This document shows positions 8,620 through 19,218 of a DNA stretch of 47,630 bases, piece by piece. The notes beneath the pieces were generated by a model. The model made no database searches. It had not been told where the DNA came from and saw only the letters and a program-made list of their open reading frames with translations. How positions within the stretch are numbered: the stretch's first letter is position 1; each line of letters starts with the position of its first letter. The stretch lies in NCBI GenBank assembly GCA_016191335.1, contig JACPOW010000063.1, positions 1-47,630 of the forward strand, read 5' to 3'. Source of the DNA: Elusimicrobiota bacterium (GTDB taxonomy: Bacteria > Elusimicrobiota > Elusimicrobia > UBA1565 > UBA9628). Position numbers and translations under genes: made by a program.

Positions 8620-10553
8620 GTGGTCGGGCCGCCATCCACGGAATCTATGCGCGTCACCACACGGCTCGTCGTCTCCATCGTCCTCGCCGCGGCTTTCGTC
8701 TCGGCCGGCTGGACCTTCTATCAGGCCCGGGGCGAGAGAGCCCACCTCCTCGAGGAGCTCAATCATCGCGGCGCCCTGCTCGCCGAGAGCCTGCGCGAGG
8801 CGGCCGACCCCCTCGCCAAGCGGGCCGACGCGAAGGCCCTCGCCCGCATCGCCGAGAAGTTCGGCGGCCGCCGGCGCCTGAGAGGCATCTCCCTGCACGC
8901 CCCCGACGGGAAGACCCTCGTCGCGACCGCGGGGCTGCCCGATTCCTCCCCTCCCCCCCGGACCGACGGGGTCATCGACTGCGGCCTGATCCCGGGCGGG
9001 GCGCTCCACCGCTGCGCGGCGCCTCTCGAGAACTCCCCCGGCTTCCTCGCGGTGTTCCAGGACGCGAGCCACGTCGAGGCGGGCGTGCGCGAGGTCTGGC
9101 GGCGCGGCTTCTTCCGCCTGCTCACCCAGGTCCTGCTCATCACCGCGATCACCCTCTGGATCGTGCGCTTCGACATCCTCGCGCCCATCGAGCGCACGGC
9201 CGAATGGATGCGCCTGCAGCGCGCGGGCGAGGGGCGCGGGGCCGCGCCGCCGCCCGGCGGCCTGCTCGGGCCCCTGGCCTCCGAGGCCGCGGGGCTGGCC
9301 AAGAGCCTGGAGACCGCGCGCGCCGCGGCGGAGGCGGAGGCGCGCCTGCGCCACAGCGGCCAGTCGATCTGGACCCCCGACCGCCTCAAGGAGCACGCCA
9401 AGGAGCGCCTGGCGGGCCGCCCGATGATCGTCGTCGCCAACCGCGAGCCTTACCTGCACGTCCGCCGCGACGGGACGATCAAGGTCCTGCGCCCCGCCAG
9501 CGGCCTGGTCTCCGGCGTCGAGCCGATCCTGAAGGCCTGCGGCGCGTCCTGATCCAGGACTACCACTTCGCCCTCCTGCCGCGCATGATCAAGGAGGCGC
9601 GCCCCGACGCGCGCGTGTCCCTGTTCTGGCACATCCCCTGGCCGAACCCCGAGGCGTTCGACATCTGCCCCTGGCAGCGCGAGATCCTCGACGGCATGCT
9701 CGGCGCCGACGTGCTGGGCTTCCACATCCAGTACCACTGCAACAACTTCCTGGAGACCGTCGACCGCACGCTCCAGTGCCGCATCGACTGGGAGCATTTC
9801 GCGGTCCGCCGGGGCGTGCACTCGACCTCGGTCAAACCGTACCCGATCAGCGTCGCCATGGAGGAGGACGCGGGCCCGCTCCCCTCGAAAGCCGAGCTGA
9901 TGAGCTCCGTCGGCGCGAAGGGGAGCATACTCGCGCTCGGCGTGGACCGTCTCGATTACACCAAGGGCATCATCGAGCGCTTCCTGGCGGTCGAGCGCTT
10001 CCTCGAGGCCAACCCCGCGTACCTCGGCCGCTTCGTTTTCGTCGAGCTGGGCGCGCCGAGCCGCACGAACATCCCCCGCTACCGCGACCTCGTCGAGGAG
10101 GTCAAGAAGGAGGCGGAGCGGATCAACGCCCGCTTCGTCACGAAGGAGACCAAGGACTGGAAGCCCATCGTGCTGGCGGTCGCCCACCACGAGAGGACCG
10201 AGGTCGCGCGCTGGTACCGCGTCGCCGACGTGTGCGCGGTCACCTCGCTGCACGACGGCATGAACCTCGTCGCCAAGGAGTACGTCGCCTCCGACCGCGA
10301 GGAGCCGGGCGCGCTGATCCTGAGCCGCTTCACGGGCGCCTCGCGCGAGCTGCGCGACGCGCTCATCGTCAACCCCTACGACGTCGAGCGGGTGGCCGAC
10401 GCCCTGCGCGAGGCCGTGGAGATGGAGCCCGCGGAGCGCCGGCGCCGCTGGGAATCCATGCGTCAAGGCGTGCGCGAGCACAACATCTACCGCTGGGGCG
10501 CCCGACTCGTCGACGACCTGGCGCGGGTGCGCCTCGACGGCAAGCCGGTCTAG
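8620..10553 (+). pseudogene. otsA: Trehalose-6-phosphate synthase with N-terminal membrane module, internally deleted and frameshifted
   Basis: Two reading frames together make one GT20 enzyme. The first (8620 to the TGA at 9550-9552) has a transmembrane helix (about 12-30), an extracytoplasmic sensor-like region, a second helix near 165-190, a HAMP-like linker, and the start of the catalytic domain (MIVVANREPY, SGVEPILKACG). The second frame resumes at 9546 with VLIQDYHFALLP and runs through FWHIPWPNPEAF, VDRLDYTKGI, SLHDGMNLVAKEY and the end. Full-length enzymes have roughly 100 residues between ACG and VLIQDYH, including part of the sugar-phosphate site. They are absent here, so this is a deletion plus frame change. 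GTG at 8620 has GGAGG upstream; ATG at 8647 is the alternative. Its stop overlaps the otsB stop in a shared CTAG. It could be a real null allele or an assembly collapse. Confidence 0.8.
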
Positions 10554-11269
10554 ACGCGCGCCAGGCGGCGCAGCAGGGCGTCCACGCCCGAGACGCCGCG
10601 CACGCGCTCCCGCGCGCGGGTCGCCCCCCCGCCCACCTTCACGGTCCGAGCGCGGCGGCCGAGGCTGCGGAACGCCTCCTCGTCGGTCTCGTCGTCGCCG
10701 ATGAAGACGACGCGCGCGCGCAGGCGCCGGGCGGCCAGCGCGATGGCCTCGCCCTTGCCCCAGGCGTCGGCGGGACGGAACTCCCAGACCCGCTTGCCGC
10801 CCGCCAGACGCCAGCCGCGCGGCCGGATGCCGGCGAGCACGCGCCGCAGGGCCGAGGGATCGCGGATCACGGCCGGGGCCCGGCGCCAGTGCACCGCCAC
10901 CGCCGCCGTCTTGGGCTCGTCCCGCCCGCCCTTGAGGCCCCTGACCGCGCGCCGCGCGGCGGCGGCCAAGGCGGGCGGCTGGCGGGCGCGCGCGCGAAGG
11001 CGCGGATGGCGCCACTCCGGGCCGATCCCCTCCAGCACCCAGCCGTGCTCGCCCGACAGCGCCGCGCCGGCTCCGGCGAGCGCGCGGCGCAGGAAGGCCT
11101 GGGGCCGGCCGCTGACGACGAGGACCCGGACCCCCGGCGAGCGCCCCAGGCGGGCGAGGAGAGAACGGCGCGAGGCGCTCAGGCGGACCGCGGCCGGGTC
11201 GCGCTTGAGCGCGGCCAGGGTCCCGTCGAAGTCGAGCGCGATGAGCAGCCGCGCGGGCTCGCGTTCCAC
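10550..11269 (-). CDS. otsB: Trehalose-6-phosphate phosphatase
   Basis: 239 aa HAD-superfamily phosphatase (IIB type). Motif I is LDFDGTLA (about 13), motif II VVSGRP (about 52), then SGEHGW (substrate cap), a Lys in GWRLAGGKRVWEFRP, and motif IV GDDETDEEAF (about 193). It removes phosphate from trehalose-6-phosphate, finishing the OtsA-OtsB route. It begins one base after the stop of the Na+/H+ antiporter gene, so it is the last gene of the minus-strand NhaR-like/ABC/antiporter run. It meets otsA tail to tail. It looks intact although its partner otsA is broken. Confidence 0.92.
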   Translation of the reverse strand: MEREPARLLIALDFDGTLAALKRDPAAVRLSASRRSLLARLGRSPGVRVLVVSGRPQAFLRRALAGAGAALSGEHGWVLEGIGPEWRHPRLRARARQPPALAAAARRAVRGLKGGRDEPKTAAVAVHWRRAPAVIRDPSALRRVLAGIRPRGWRLAGGKRVWEFRPADAWGKGEAIALAARRLRARVVFIGDDETDEEAFRSLGRRARTVKVGGGATRARERVRGVSGVDALLRRLARV

Positions 11270-11270
11270 C

Positions 11271-12500
11271 TCAGGCCTCGGAGAACCCGCGGAAGCACGC
11301 GTGATAAGCGGCGCGCACGGCGCCGCCGCGCAGAAGGAACACGAGCACGGAGGTCAGGACGATCGAGCACAGCACGACGCCGTAAATCGTCGCCTCGATC
11401 TCGTGGCCGTGGACGAAGCCCGCGCGCAGGGGAACGGCGGCGAGGACGGCCGCGGCCAGCCCTTTGGGCGCCAGCGCGGCGGCCGTCGCGGCGTCGTCGC
11501 GGGGAGTCTCCTTGCCGAAGGAGACGCGCACGACGGCGATCCTCGCCAGGTAGATCGCCAACGTCGCGAGCAGGGCCGCGCCCCACAGCTTCGGAGCCGA
11601 GCCCTTGATCTGGAGGCCGATGTAGATGAAGAAGAACGCCTTCGCGATGAAAACGACCTCCGCGTACACCTCGCGTTCGACGTCGCTCACCGTCACGGGC
11701 CGGAAGGAGGCGAAGCGCTCCAGGAACTTGAGCGGCAGGTCGCGGATGTTCCCGAGCGTGATCCCGAAGGCCAGCGCCGCGATCGCTCCGGAAAACCCCA
11801 GGCCTTCGGCGACGCCGTAGACGATGAGCATGAACGCGGGCGTCGTCGAGAGGCTGTGATCGAGGTCGTGGACCCGGTCCAGGATCGCCGCCCACGCGAG
11901 GCCCCCCGCGCCCCCGATGAGCACCGCGAGCAGGAAGGCCGCCAGGATCTGGCCGAGCAGACGGCCGGGCAGGACCTCGGTGGAGGAGATGGTCGAGGCG
12001 AGCGACCGGGTGATGACGATGCAGAGCACGTCGGACAACGAGGACTCGAGGAACAAGCCGGTGCGGGTGCGTTCCGACAAGGGAAGGCCCGCGGCCATCG
12101 GGATGACGACCGCCGAGGAGGTGCCGCCCAGGATCGCCCCGACCATGAGACCTTCGATCCACGATAATCCGAGCAGCGGCCTCAAGATGAGCGGCAGCAC
12201 GACCAGGGAGACGGCGAACGAGATCGCCGTCAGACGCGTGCCCAGGGCCATCGAGTCCGCGATGTCCCGGAGCTTGAGGTTGAGTCCGCCCTCGAACAGG
12301 ATGACGACGAGCACGATGGAGGTGAACACCCCGCCCAGCTGGCCGAAGGCGCCGGGTTCGATCCAGCCGAAGAGCGGACCGAGGATCAGCCCGAGGAGGA
12401 AGAAGGGCAGGACGTCCGGGATGCGCGTGCGCTGGAACAGCGCGCGGAACAAATGCGCGCCGAAGACGAGAAGACCCAGGCCGATGAGCACCGCGGACAC
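11271..12500 (-). CDS. Na+(K+)/H+ antiporter, CPA1/NhaP-type
   Basis: 409 aa, almost all membrane, about 12 helices. Motifs fit the monovalent cation:proton antiporter fold: VVILFEGGLNLKL (about 66), GGTSSAVVIPMA (about 125), the ESSLSDVLC segment that normally carries the ion-binding Asp (about 151), and GNIRDLPLKF. Moves Na+ or K+ out in exchange for H+. It starts at a GTG with TATCCT seven bases before it, so it may have its own leaderless transcript besides read-through from the ABC genes. Next to otsB and downstream of an NhaR-like regulator, it suggests a salt-stress role. No regulatory RCK/TrkA domain is attached. Confidence 0.88.
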   Translation of the reverse strand: MSAVLIGLGLLVFGAHLFRALFQRTRIPDVLPFFLLGLILGPLFGWIEPGAFGQLGGVFTSIVLVVILFEGGLNLKLRDIADSMALGTRLTAISFAVSLVVLPLILRPLLGLSWIEGLMVGAILGGTSSAVVIPMAAGLPLSERTRTGLFLESSLSDVLCIVITRSLASTISSTEVLPGRLLGQILAAFLLAVLIGGAGGLAWAAILDRVHDLDHSLSTTPAFMLIVYGVAEGLGFSGAIAALAFGITLGNIRDLPLKFLERFASFRPVTVSDVEREVYAEVVFIAKAFFFIYIGLQIKGSAPKLWGAALLATLAIYLARIAVVRVSFGKETPRDDAATAAALAPKGLAAAVLAAVPLRAGFVHGHEIEATIYGVVLCSIVLTSVLVFLLRGGAVRAAYHACFRGFSEA

Positions 12501-12507
12501 GGCGCAT

Positions 12508-12513
12508 AGGATA
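12508..12513 (-). promoter_or_regulatory. -10 hexamer TATCCT before the antiporter gene
   Basis: TATCCT then seven bases to the GTG at 12500. The intergenic gap after the ABC ATPase gene is only 30 bases, so this would be an internal promoter. Confidence 0.4.
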
Positions 12514-12530
12514 GCAAACGGCGCCGGCGC

Positions 12531-13550
12531 TTAAGGGTTCGGAAGCCGGCCTCCGTCGGCCGCGTCGAAGAGGTGCATCGCGCCGGACGGCGCCGCGACC
12601 CGGCAGGTCGCGCCGCCGCTCCTGGTTCGGGGGCGGGCGGCCCGCGGGGCCGCCCCGCCGGCGTCGAGGGTGAGGATGGTGTACGAGCCCACGGGCTCCA
12701 CGACGACGATCGCGGCCTCCCGGCCTTCGCCGACCTTCAGCTCCTCGGGACGCACGCCGACCAGCAGGTCGCCCTCCGGCAGGTCCGGGAAGAGACCGGA
12801 GCGCTCCGCGTCGGCGCGCGGCACGATGTTCATCGGAGGCGCGCCCAGGAAGGTCGCCGCAAAGACGCTGGCGGGACGGCGGTAGAGGTCCTCGGGCGTG
12901 CCGACCTGCTGGATCTTGCCCTCGTGAAGGAGCACGACGCGGTCGGACATGGTCATGGCCTCGACCTGGTCGTGGGTCACATAGACGACGGTGCCCTTGG
13001 CGCGCTTGAACAAAAGCTTGAGCTCGCCGCGCGTGCGTTCTCGAAGAACCGCGTCCAAGTTCGAAAGCGGCTCGTCGAGAAGGAAGACCCGCGGCTCGCG
13101 CACGAGCGAGCGCGCCAGCGCCACGCGCTGGCGCTGACCGCCGGACAGCGCGGCGGGACGGCGCTTGAGCAGCGGCTCGAGGCCCAGGCGAGCGGCGGCG
13201 TCGGCGGTGCGCCGGGCGATTTCGGGGGCGGGGACGCCCCGGAGCTTGAGGCCCATCGCCACGTTCTCCTCGACGGTGAGGTGAGGGTACAGCGCGTAGT
13301 TCTGGAAGACGAAGGCGATGTCCCGGTCCTTGGGAGGGACGTCGGAGACTTCGCGTCCGCCGATGCTCAGGCGGCCGGAATAGGCGTATTCCAGGCCCGC
13401 GATGATGCGCAGCAAGGTCGTCTTGCCGCAGCCCGACGGTCCCAGCAGCGAGACGAACTCGCCGTCGGCGACGGAGAACGACACCCCCTCGAGCACGGGC
13501 CTGCCGGCGCCGAACGACTTGCGGATGTTCTCGACTCTCACTTCGGCCAT
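12531..13550 (-). CDS. Sugar ABC transporter ATPase (MalK/UgpC/MsmK family)
   Basis: 339 aa. Walker A GPSGCGKTT (about 37-45), Q-loop FVFQNYALYPH, signature LSGGQRQR (about 134), Walker B VFLLDEPLSNLD, and H-loop VTHDQ. A C-terminal TOBE/MalK regulatory domain starts near 240 (GVRPEELKVG) and ends MHLFD. The last 50 residues are Ala/Arg-rich and diverge from the family. It powers uptake through the two permeases encoded immediately upstream and the lipoprotein binding protein. The ATG at 13550 follows the permease stop by 4 bases. Such ATPases are sometimes shared by several sugar transporters. Confidence 0.92.
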   Translation of the reverse strand: MAEVRVENIRKSFGAGRPVLEGVSFSVADGEFVSLLGPSGCGKTTLLRIIAGLEYAYSGRLSIGGREVSDVPPKDRDIAFVFQNYALYPHLTVEENVAMGLKLRGVPAPEIARRTADAAARLGLEPLLKRRPAALSGGQRQRVALARSLVREPRVFLLDEPLSNLDAVLRERTRGELKLLFKRAKGTVVYVTHDQVEAMTMSDRVVLLHEGKIQQVGTPEDLYRRPASVFAATFLGAPPMNIVPRADAERSGLFPDLPEGDLLVGVRPEELKVGEGREAAIVVVEPVGSYTILTLDAGGAAPRAARPRTRSGGATCRVAAPSGAMHLFDAADGGRLPNP

Positions 13551-13554
13551 ATAG

Positions 13555-14391
13555 TCATCCCTTCACCGCTCCCGCGGTGAGACCCTCGACGATTCGGCGC
13601 TGGAAGGCGAGCACCATGGCCACGACCGGAAGCGTCGTGACCACGACGGCGGCGGCGATCTGCCCCCAGGGAACCTCATAGACCGTCACGCCGGACAGCA
13701 TGGCGATGCCCACCGGCACGGTGCGGGCGGCGTCGCGCGAGACCAAGGTCTGCGCGATCAGAAATTCGTTCCAAGAAAAGATGAAGACGAGGATGGCGGT
13801 CGTCGCCACCGCCGGGGCCGACAGAGGCAGCACGATCCTCCAAAGCGTCTGCCAGCGCGAGAGGCCGTCGAGCCAGGCCGCCTCCTCGACGTCCCTGGGC
13901 AGGCGGTCGAAGAAGGCCTTGAGCACCCAGATGGCGAACGGCAGGTTCAGCGCCGTGTAGGCGATGACGAGGCCCGTCCGGGTGTTGAGCAGTCCCGCCT
14001 TCGTCGCGAGCATCTTGAGCGGCACGATGAGGACGGTCCCGGGAAACAGCGACAGCCCGAGTATCCCGATCAGCGCCGCCCGCCCGCCGGGCAGGCCCAG
14101 ACGCGAGAAGGCGTAGGCCGCGCAGACGCCGAGCGCGGTCGTCAACGCCGTCGTCCCGACGCCGACCACGAAGCTGTTCCAGATGTAGGTCGCGAAGGGC
14201 CGGGCCTTGAAGACCTGCGCGTAGCTGGAGAAGTCGAGCACGGAGGGCCAGTAGCGCACCGGCACGGCCGCGACCTCGGCCGCGGGCTTGAGCGAGGTGA
14301 TCGCCTGCCACAAAAAGGGCGCCAGGCTCCAGGCCGCGACGGCGGCCACGGCGAGGGCGAAGAGCGCTCGGCCCCGGAGCGTGGACCTCAC
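13555..14391 (-). CDS. Sugar ABC transporter permease (MalG/UgpE-like)
   Basis: 278 aa, six predicted helices. The EAA loop EEAAWLDGLSRWQTLWRIVLP (the ATPase contact; about 183-203) is intact. Start chosen at the GTG at 14391, which overlaps the stop of the first permease gene as GTGA. An upstream ATG at 14448 would lie deep inside that gene. It pairs with the permease at 14388-15224. Confidence 0.9.
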   Translation of the reverse strand: MRSTLRGRALFALAVAAVAAWSLAPFLWQAITSLKPAAEVAAVPVRYWPSVLDFSSYAQVFKARPFATYIWNSFVVGVGTTALTTALGVCAAYAFSRLGLPGGRAALIGILGLSLFPGTVLIVPLKMLATKAGLLNTRTGLVIAYTALNLPFAIWVLKAFFDRLPRDVEEAAWLDGLSRWQTLWRIVLPLSAPAVATTAILVFIFSWNEFLIAQTLVSRDAARTVPVGIAMLSGVTVYEVPWGQIAAAVVVTTLPVVAMVLAFQRRIVEGLTAGAVKG

Positions 14392-15223
14392 CGGCCGCTC
14401 CCGCCGCGCGCCGCCCCGAGCATGAGGCCGGTCATCAGCACGAGGCACAGCGCCATGGCGACGACCAAGGCGCAGCCGTAGGCCAGCTCCTGATAACGGA
14501 ACACGACGTCGTAGGCGTAGACGGCGATCGTCTGCGTGCGGCCGCCGGGGCCGCCGCCCGTCAGCACGAAGACGAGGTCGAAGAGACCGAAGGTCTGGAT
14601 GGCGCGGAAGATGACCGCCACCACGATCGTCGGCTTGAGCAGCGGCAAGGTCACGACGAGGAAGCGGCGGACGGGCCCCGCCCCGTCGAGGGCCGCGGCC
14701 TCATAGAGCTCGTCGGGAATGGCGGCCAGGCCGCTCATGAGGAGGACCGCCATGAAGGGCGTCGTCTTCCACACGTCGGCCAGCACGATCGCCCAGAAGG
14801 CGCTCGTCGCGTCGGCGAGCCACGGCACCTGGGGCGAGGCGACGAGGCCGAGGCGGAACAGCAGGTCCCCCATGACGCCGGAGTCGGCGTTGAAGATCCA
14901 GCGCCAGGCCATGGCCATGACCGCGGTGGGCAGGGCCCAGGGGATCAGGACCGCCGCGCGCGCGAGCCCTCGGCCCGGGAACGGGGACCACAGAACGAGC
15001 GCCACGGCGAGGCCGAGGACCAGTTCGAGGGCCACCGTGACCGCCGTGAGGCTCAAGGTCGTGCGCACGACGGGCCAGAAGCGCGTGTCCAGCGCGAGGC
15101 GGTGATACTCTCCGGCGAGGCCGAAGGTGTAGCCGATGGGCAGAAGGCCGACGACGGCCATGACGAGCATCGCCGGCGCGGCGTAAAGCCAGTTCACGGC
15201 GCCGGCCCGGGAGTGGTCGCGCA

Positions 15224-15224
<1 letters not shown>
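14388..15224 (-). CDS. Sugar ABC transporter permease (MalF/UgpA-like)
   Basis: 278 aa, about six helices, with the EAA loop EAAALDGAGPVRRFLVVTLP (about 193-212). The ATG at 15224 shares one base with the stop of the binding-protein gene (TGATG). Sequence style fits trehalose, maltose or glycerol-3-phosphate class transporters. The sugar cannot be fixed from sequence, but the neighbourhood (otsB, otsA, treS) favours trehalose or maltose. Confidence 0.9.
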
Positions 15225-16477
<1,253 letters not shown>

Positions 16478-16481
16478 TCTA

Positions 16482-17387
16482 CTACACGCGAAGCTGAAAG
16501 CGGTCGGAGAGGCTCTCGATCGCCGCGCGCAGGGACGCATTGGGTTTGGGGTGGCGCCCGTACACGAACCAGATCCGCTCGTTGACCGCGGGGCCGCGCG
16601 GATGGAGCTTGCGCAGCCGGCCGCTCGCGAGGTCGTCCCGCACGGTCAGCGCGTCGAGCGCCGCCGCGCCCTTGCCGCGGAGCGCGAGATAGCGGATGAG
16701 CTCGGCGTCCTCCGTCTCCACGTCCACCGAGACCGCGACGGCGTGGCGGCACAAATAGAGGTCGATCTCCTTCCGGGCCGGATTGTCGGGGGACATGAGC
16801 ATCACCGGGACGCGGGAGAGATCCGACGGAAAGCGCGCGACGCGCTCCGCCAGCTTCGAAGCTCCCACGAAATAGATCGGGATGGTCCCGGCTAGGCGGC
16901 CCGCGAACTCGACGCCGAGCTGAGGCGTGAAATCGACGTGCGACACCACCAGGTCGAGGCGATGCTGGCCCAGCCTCTCGCGCAATTCCTCCGCCCCGGC
17001 TCCGAGCACGCTGACGCGCAGGTGCGGGTCGAGCTCGTGCAGGTGTTCCAGCACCCGGGTCACCGCCCCGCGGGGGACGGACTCCGAGACGCCGAGGCGG
17101 AGAACGGCGGGCCCCGACACTCCGCCCGACCGCAGCGCCGCCGCCAGCTCGTCGCCTTGGGAGAAGATCCTCTCGCAGTAATCGAAGGCGATCCGGCCTT
17201 CGGCGGTCAGCGTCACGCCCCGGGGGCCGCGCACCAGCAGGGAGCGGCCCAGCGAGCGCTCGAGCTGCTGGAGCTGGAGGCTGAGCGTCGGCTGGGCCAG
17301 GCGCAGCTCGCGGCTCGCGGCGCCGATGCGCCCCGCCTTGGCGGCGATCCAGAAATAATAGAGGTGGTGGTAGTTGATCGGGATCAT
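16482..17387 (-). CDS. LysR-family regulator, NhaR-like
   Basis: 301 aa. The N-terminal winged helix starts INYHHLYYFWIAAKAGRIG and has TLSLQLQQLERSLG as recognition region. The NYHHLYYFW opening is characteristic of the NhaR branch of LysR regulators, which sense Na+ in enterobacteria. A periplasmic-binding-like effector domain spans about 90-295. It heads the minus-strand unit regulator, ABC transporter, antiporter, otsB, so it probably controls these genes and itself in response to salt or osmotic stress (inference). The divergent intergenic region toward pal is AT-rich and holds two GCTAATT repeats. Confidence 0.85.
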   Translation of the reverse strand: MIPINYHHLYYFWIAAKAGRIGAASRELRLAQPTLSLQLQQLERSLGRSLLVRGPRGVTLTAEGRIAFDYCERIFSQGDELAAALRSGGVSGPAVLRLGVSESVPRGAVTRVLEHLHELDPHLRVSVLGAGAEELRERLGQHRLDLVVSHVDFTPQLGVEFAGRLAGTIPIYFVGASKLAERVARFPSDLSRVPVMLMSPDNPARKEIDLYLCRHAVAVSVDVETEDAELIRYLALRGKGAAALDALTVRDDLASGRLRKLHPRGPAVNERIWFVYGRHPKPNASLRAAIESLSDRFQLRV

Positions 17388-17392
17388 GGATG

Positions 17393-17410
17393 GCTAATTA
17401 TTTGCTAATT
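17393..17410. promoter_or_regulatory. Candidate operator of the NhaR-like regulator: GCTAATT direct repeats
   Basis: GCTAATT at 17393-17399 and again at 17404-17410, spaced 11 bases (one helical turn). They start 6 bases upstream of the regulator start, in a short AT-rich stretch (17388-17471) unlike the surrounding DNA. Position suits autoregulation. No binding evidence. Confidence 0.4.
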
Positions 17411-17459
17411 CTATGACTTACATATTTATTATCTATTTTTTAAATCGGTTTTTCCGGGC

Positions 17460-17465
17460 TACAAT
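17460..17465 (+). promoter_or_regulatory. -10 hexamer TACAAT of the leaderless pal gene
   Basis: TACAAT, six bases, then the ATG at 17472. No Shine-Dalgarno is present. Confidence 0.6.
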
Positions 17466-17471
17466 CATGGC

Positions 17472-18011
17472 ATGAACATCCAACGAACGGGACGGGCGGC
17501 GTTCCTGGCGGCCCTGGCCGCGCTGTGCGCCTGCGCGGGCGGGAAAAAGGCGGACAAGGACAAGGCGGCCGCGGCGGCGGCCCTCGCGGCGGCCTCCTCA
17601 GAGGAACCCCGCATCCAGGGGTCTCTTTTCGTCGAGACCGCCGAGCTGAGCGAGATCCGCTTCGACTACGACCGCGACGCCCTCACCTCCGAAGCGAGGG
17701 CCGCCCTCAAACGCAACGCCGCGACGATCAAGGCCAACCGCAGCTGGGAGGTGCTCGTCGAGGGGCATTGCGACGAGCGGGGCACCATCCCGTACAACCT
17801 GGCCCTCGGCCAGAAGCGCGCCAAGGCGGTCCGCGATTATTACCTCGCGCTCGGCGTTCCCGGCGGGCGCGTCGCGACGCTGTCCTTCGGCAAGGAGCGT
17901 CCGCGGTGCGCGGAGGCGACGGAGGATTGCTGGCAGCGGAACCGGCGGGCGATGAGCAAGGTCAAGTCCGCGCTGGCCGGCAAGCCCGGAGGCGCCAAGC
18001 GGCATGAGTAA
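17472..18011 (+). CDS. pal: Peptidoglycan-associated outer-membrane lipoprotein
   Basis: 179 aa. Signal peptide with a lipobox-like LCAC ending near residue 21, then a Lys/Ala-rich linker and an OmpA-like peptidoglycan-binding domain (about 58-170). The domain motifs IRFDYDRDAL, VEGHCDERGTIPYNLALGQ (diaminopimelate-binding loop) and RRAMSKV are typical of Pal. It tethers the outer membrane to the cell wall, normally with TolB, which is not in this window. Overlaps the following M23 peptidase gene by 8 bases, suggesting coupling. Confidence 0.92.
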   Translation: MNIQRTGRAAFLAALAALCACAGGKKADKDKAAAAAALAAASSEEPRIQGSLFVETAELSEIRFDYDRDALTSEARAALKRNAATIKANRSWEVLVEGHCDERGTIPYNLALGQKRAKAVRDYYLALGVPGGRVATLSFGKERPRCAEATEDCWQRNRRAMSKVKSALAGKPGGAKRHE

Positions 18012-19218
18012 CGCCGTCCGCCGCGCTTTGCTTTACGGCGCCGCGGCGGCCGTCGTCTGGGGCGGTTCGCGCGCGCACTCGAGCCTGAGCGCCGCGGCCC
18101 TGCGCCCCGCGCCGAGCCTGGGCCCGTCCGTCGTGGAGGGCGCGCTCGGCCTCCGCCTCATCCCCGAAGCGCTCCGAGACGCCGGTTGCGGCGCGGCCGA
18201 GGCGGCCGCCCTGGCGCACGCGGCGGGCCGCGCCTTGGACGCCCGGCGCCTCCGGCCGGACGATCGCTTCCGCCTCGTCCGCGGGGCCGACGGGGCGTTC
18301 ATGCACCTCACTCTCGCGCACGGCGAGCGCCGCGCGGTGGTGACGCCCTCGCCCGGAGGCGGCCTGCGCGCGACGTCGCGCCGCGATCCCGTCGCCGTCG
18401 CGGAACGCCGCGCCGCGGGCGAGATCAACGGAAGCCTCTGGCTTTCGATGGAGGCGGCCGGGGTGCCCGCGGAGGTCATCGTCCGCTTCGCCGAGGCCTT
18501 CCAATGGACCGTGGATTTCCTCGCCGAGACGCGCGACGGCGACCGCTTCTCCGTGGCCTGGACCGAGAGGGCCGCCGCCGGCCGGACGCTCAGCCGCACG
18601 GTGGCGGCCGGCGCCTACGACGGCAAGGCGACGGGCGAGCGGACCGCCGTCCTTTTCGACGGCGAGTACTACGACGCCGCGGGAGAGTCCCTGCGCCGCA
18701 TGTTCCTGCGGGCGCCGCTCAAGTTCGCCCGGGTCTCCTACCGCTTCGACCGGAATCGCCGCCATCCGATCCTGCGCGTCAACCGCCCGCACCACGGGAC
18801 CGACTACGCGGCCGCGCAGGGCACCCCGGTCTCGACCGTGGCCGGGGGCGTCGTCGTCGCGGCGCATCGCGAACGCGGCTTCGGCAACGTCGTGAAGATC
18901 CGGCACGACGGCGTGTACACGACGCTCTACGCCCACCTCTCGCGGTTCGGCCGGGGCATCCGTAAAGGAGTCCGCGTCGAGCAGGGGCGAGTCATCGGCT
19001 TCGTGGGCTCGACGGGCCTCTCGACCGGCCCCCATCTCCACTTCCAGATCGAGAAGAACGGGCGCTGGGCCGACTTCCTCGCGCTCGACCTTCCCTTCGC
19101 GCACAGCGTCGCGAAGACGCGCCGGGCGGCCTTCGCCGCCGCCCGCGACCGCCTCCTCTCCGAGCTGACGTTCCGGCGCTCGACGGCTCAGAACTCCCCC
19201 CCGCGCGGTGGGACTTGA
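18004..19218 (+). CDS. M23-family metallopeptidase (murein endopeptidase-like)
   Basis: 404 aa. N-terminal hydrophobic signal or anchor (about 8-25), a middle part resembling the LysM/OapA-like regions of MepM-type proteins, then the LytM domain (about 258-370). Zinc ligands appear as H and D in HHGTDYAA and the final H in GPHLHFQIE; YAHLSRF is the usual active-site loop. Expected to cut peptidoglycan cross-links or activate amidases in the periplasm. It directly follows pal, in line with envelope or division functions. Confidence 0.88.
   Translation: MSNAVRRALLYGAAAAVVWGGSRAHSSLSAAALRPAPSLGPSVVEGALGLRLIPEALRDAGCGAAEAAALAHAAGRALDARRLRPDDRFRLVRGADGAFMHLTLAHGERRAVVTPSPGGGLRATSRRDPVAVAERRAAGEINGSLWLSMEAAGVPAEVIVRFAEAFQWTVDFLAETRDGDRFSVAWTERAAAGRTLSRTVAAGAYDGKATGERTAVLFDGEYYDAAGESLRRMFLRAPLKFARVSYRFDRNRRHPILRVNRPHHGTDYAAAQGTPVSTVAGGVVVAAHRERGFGNVVKIRHDGVYTTLYAHLSRFGRGIRKGVRVEQGRVIGFVGSTGLSTGPHLHFQIEKNGRWADFLALDLPFAHSVAKTRRAAFAAARDRLLSELTFRRSTAQNSPPRGGT

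Noticed and set aside
9535..9555. Programmed frameshifting in otsA
   Set aside because: No slippery heptamer or downstream pseudoknot is evident, and conserved sequence is missing, so a frame change alone would not restore the enzyme.
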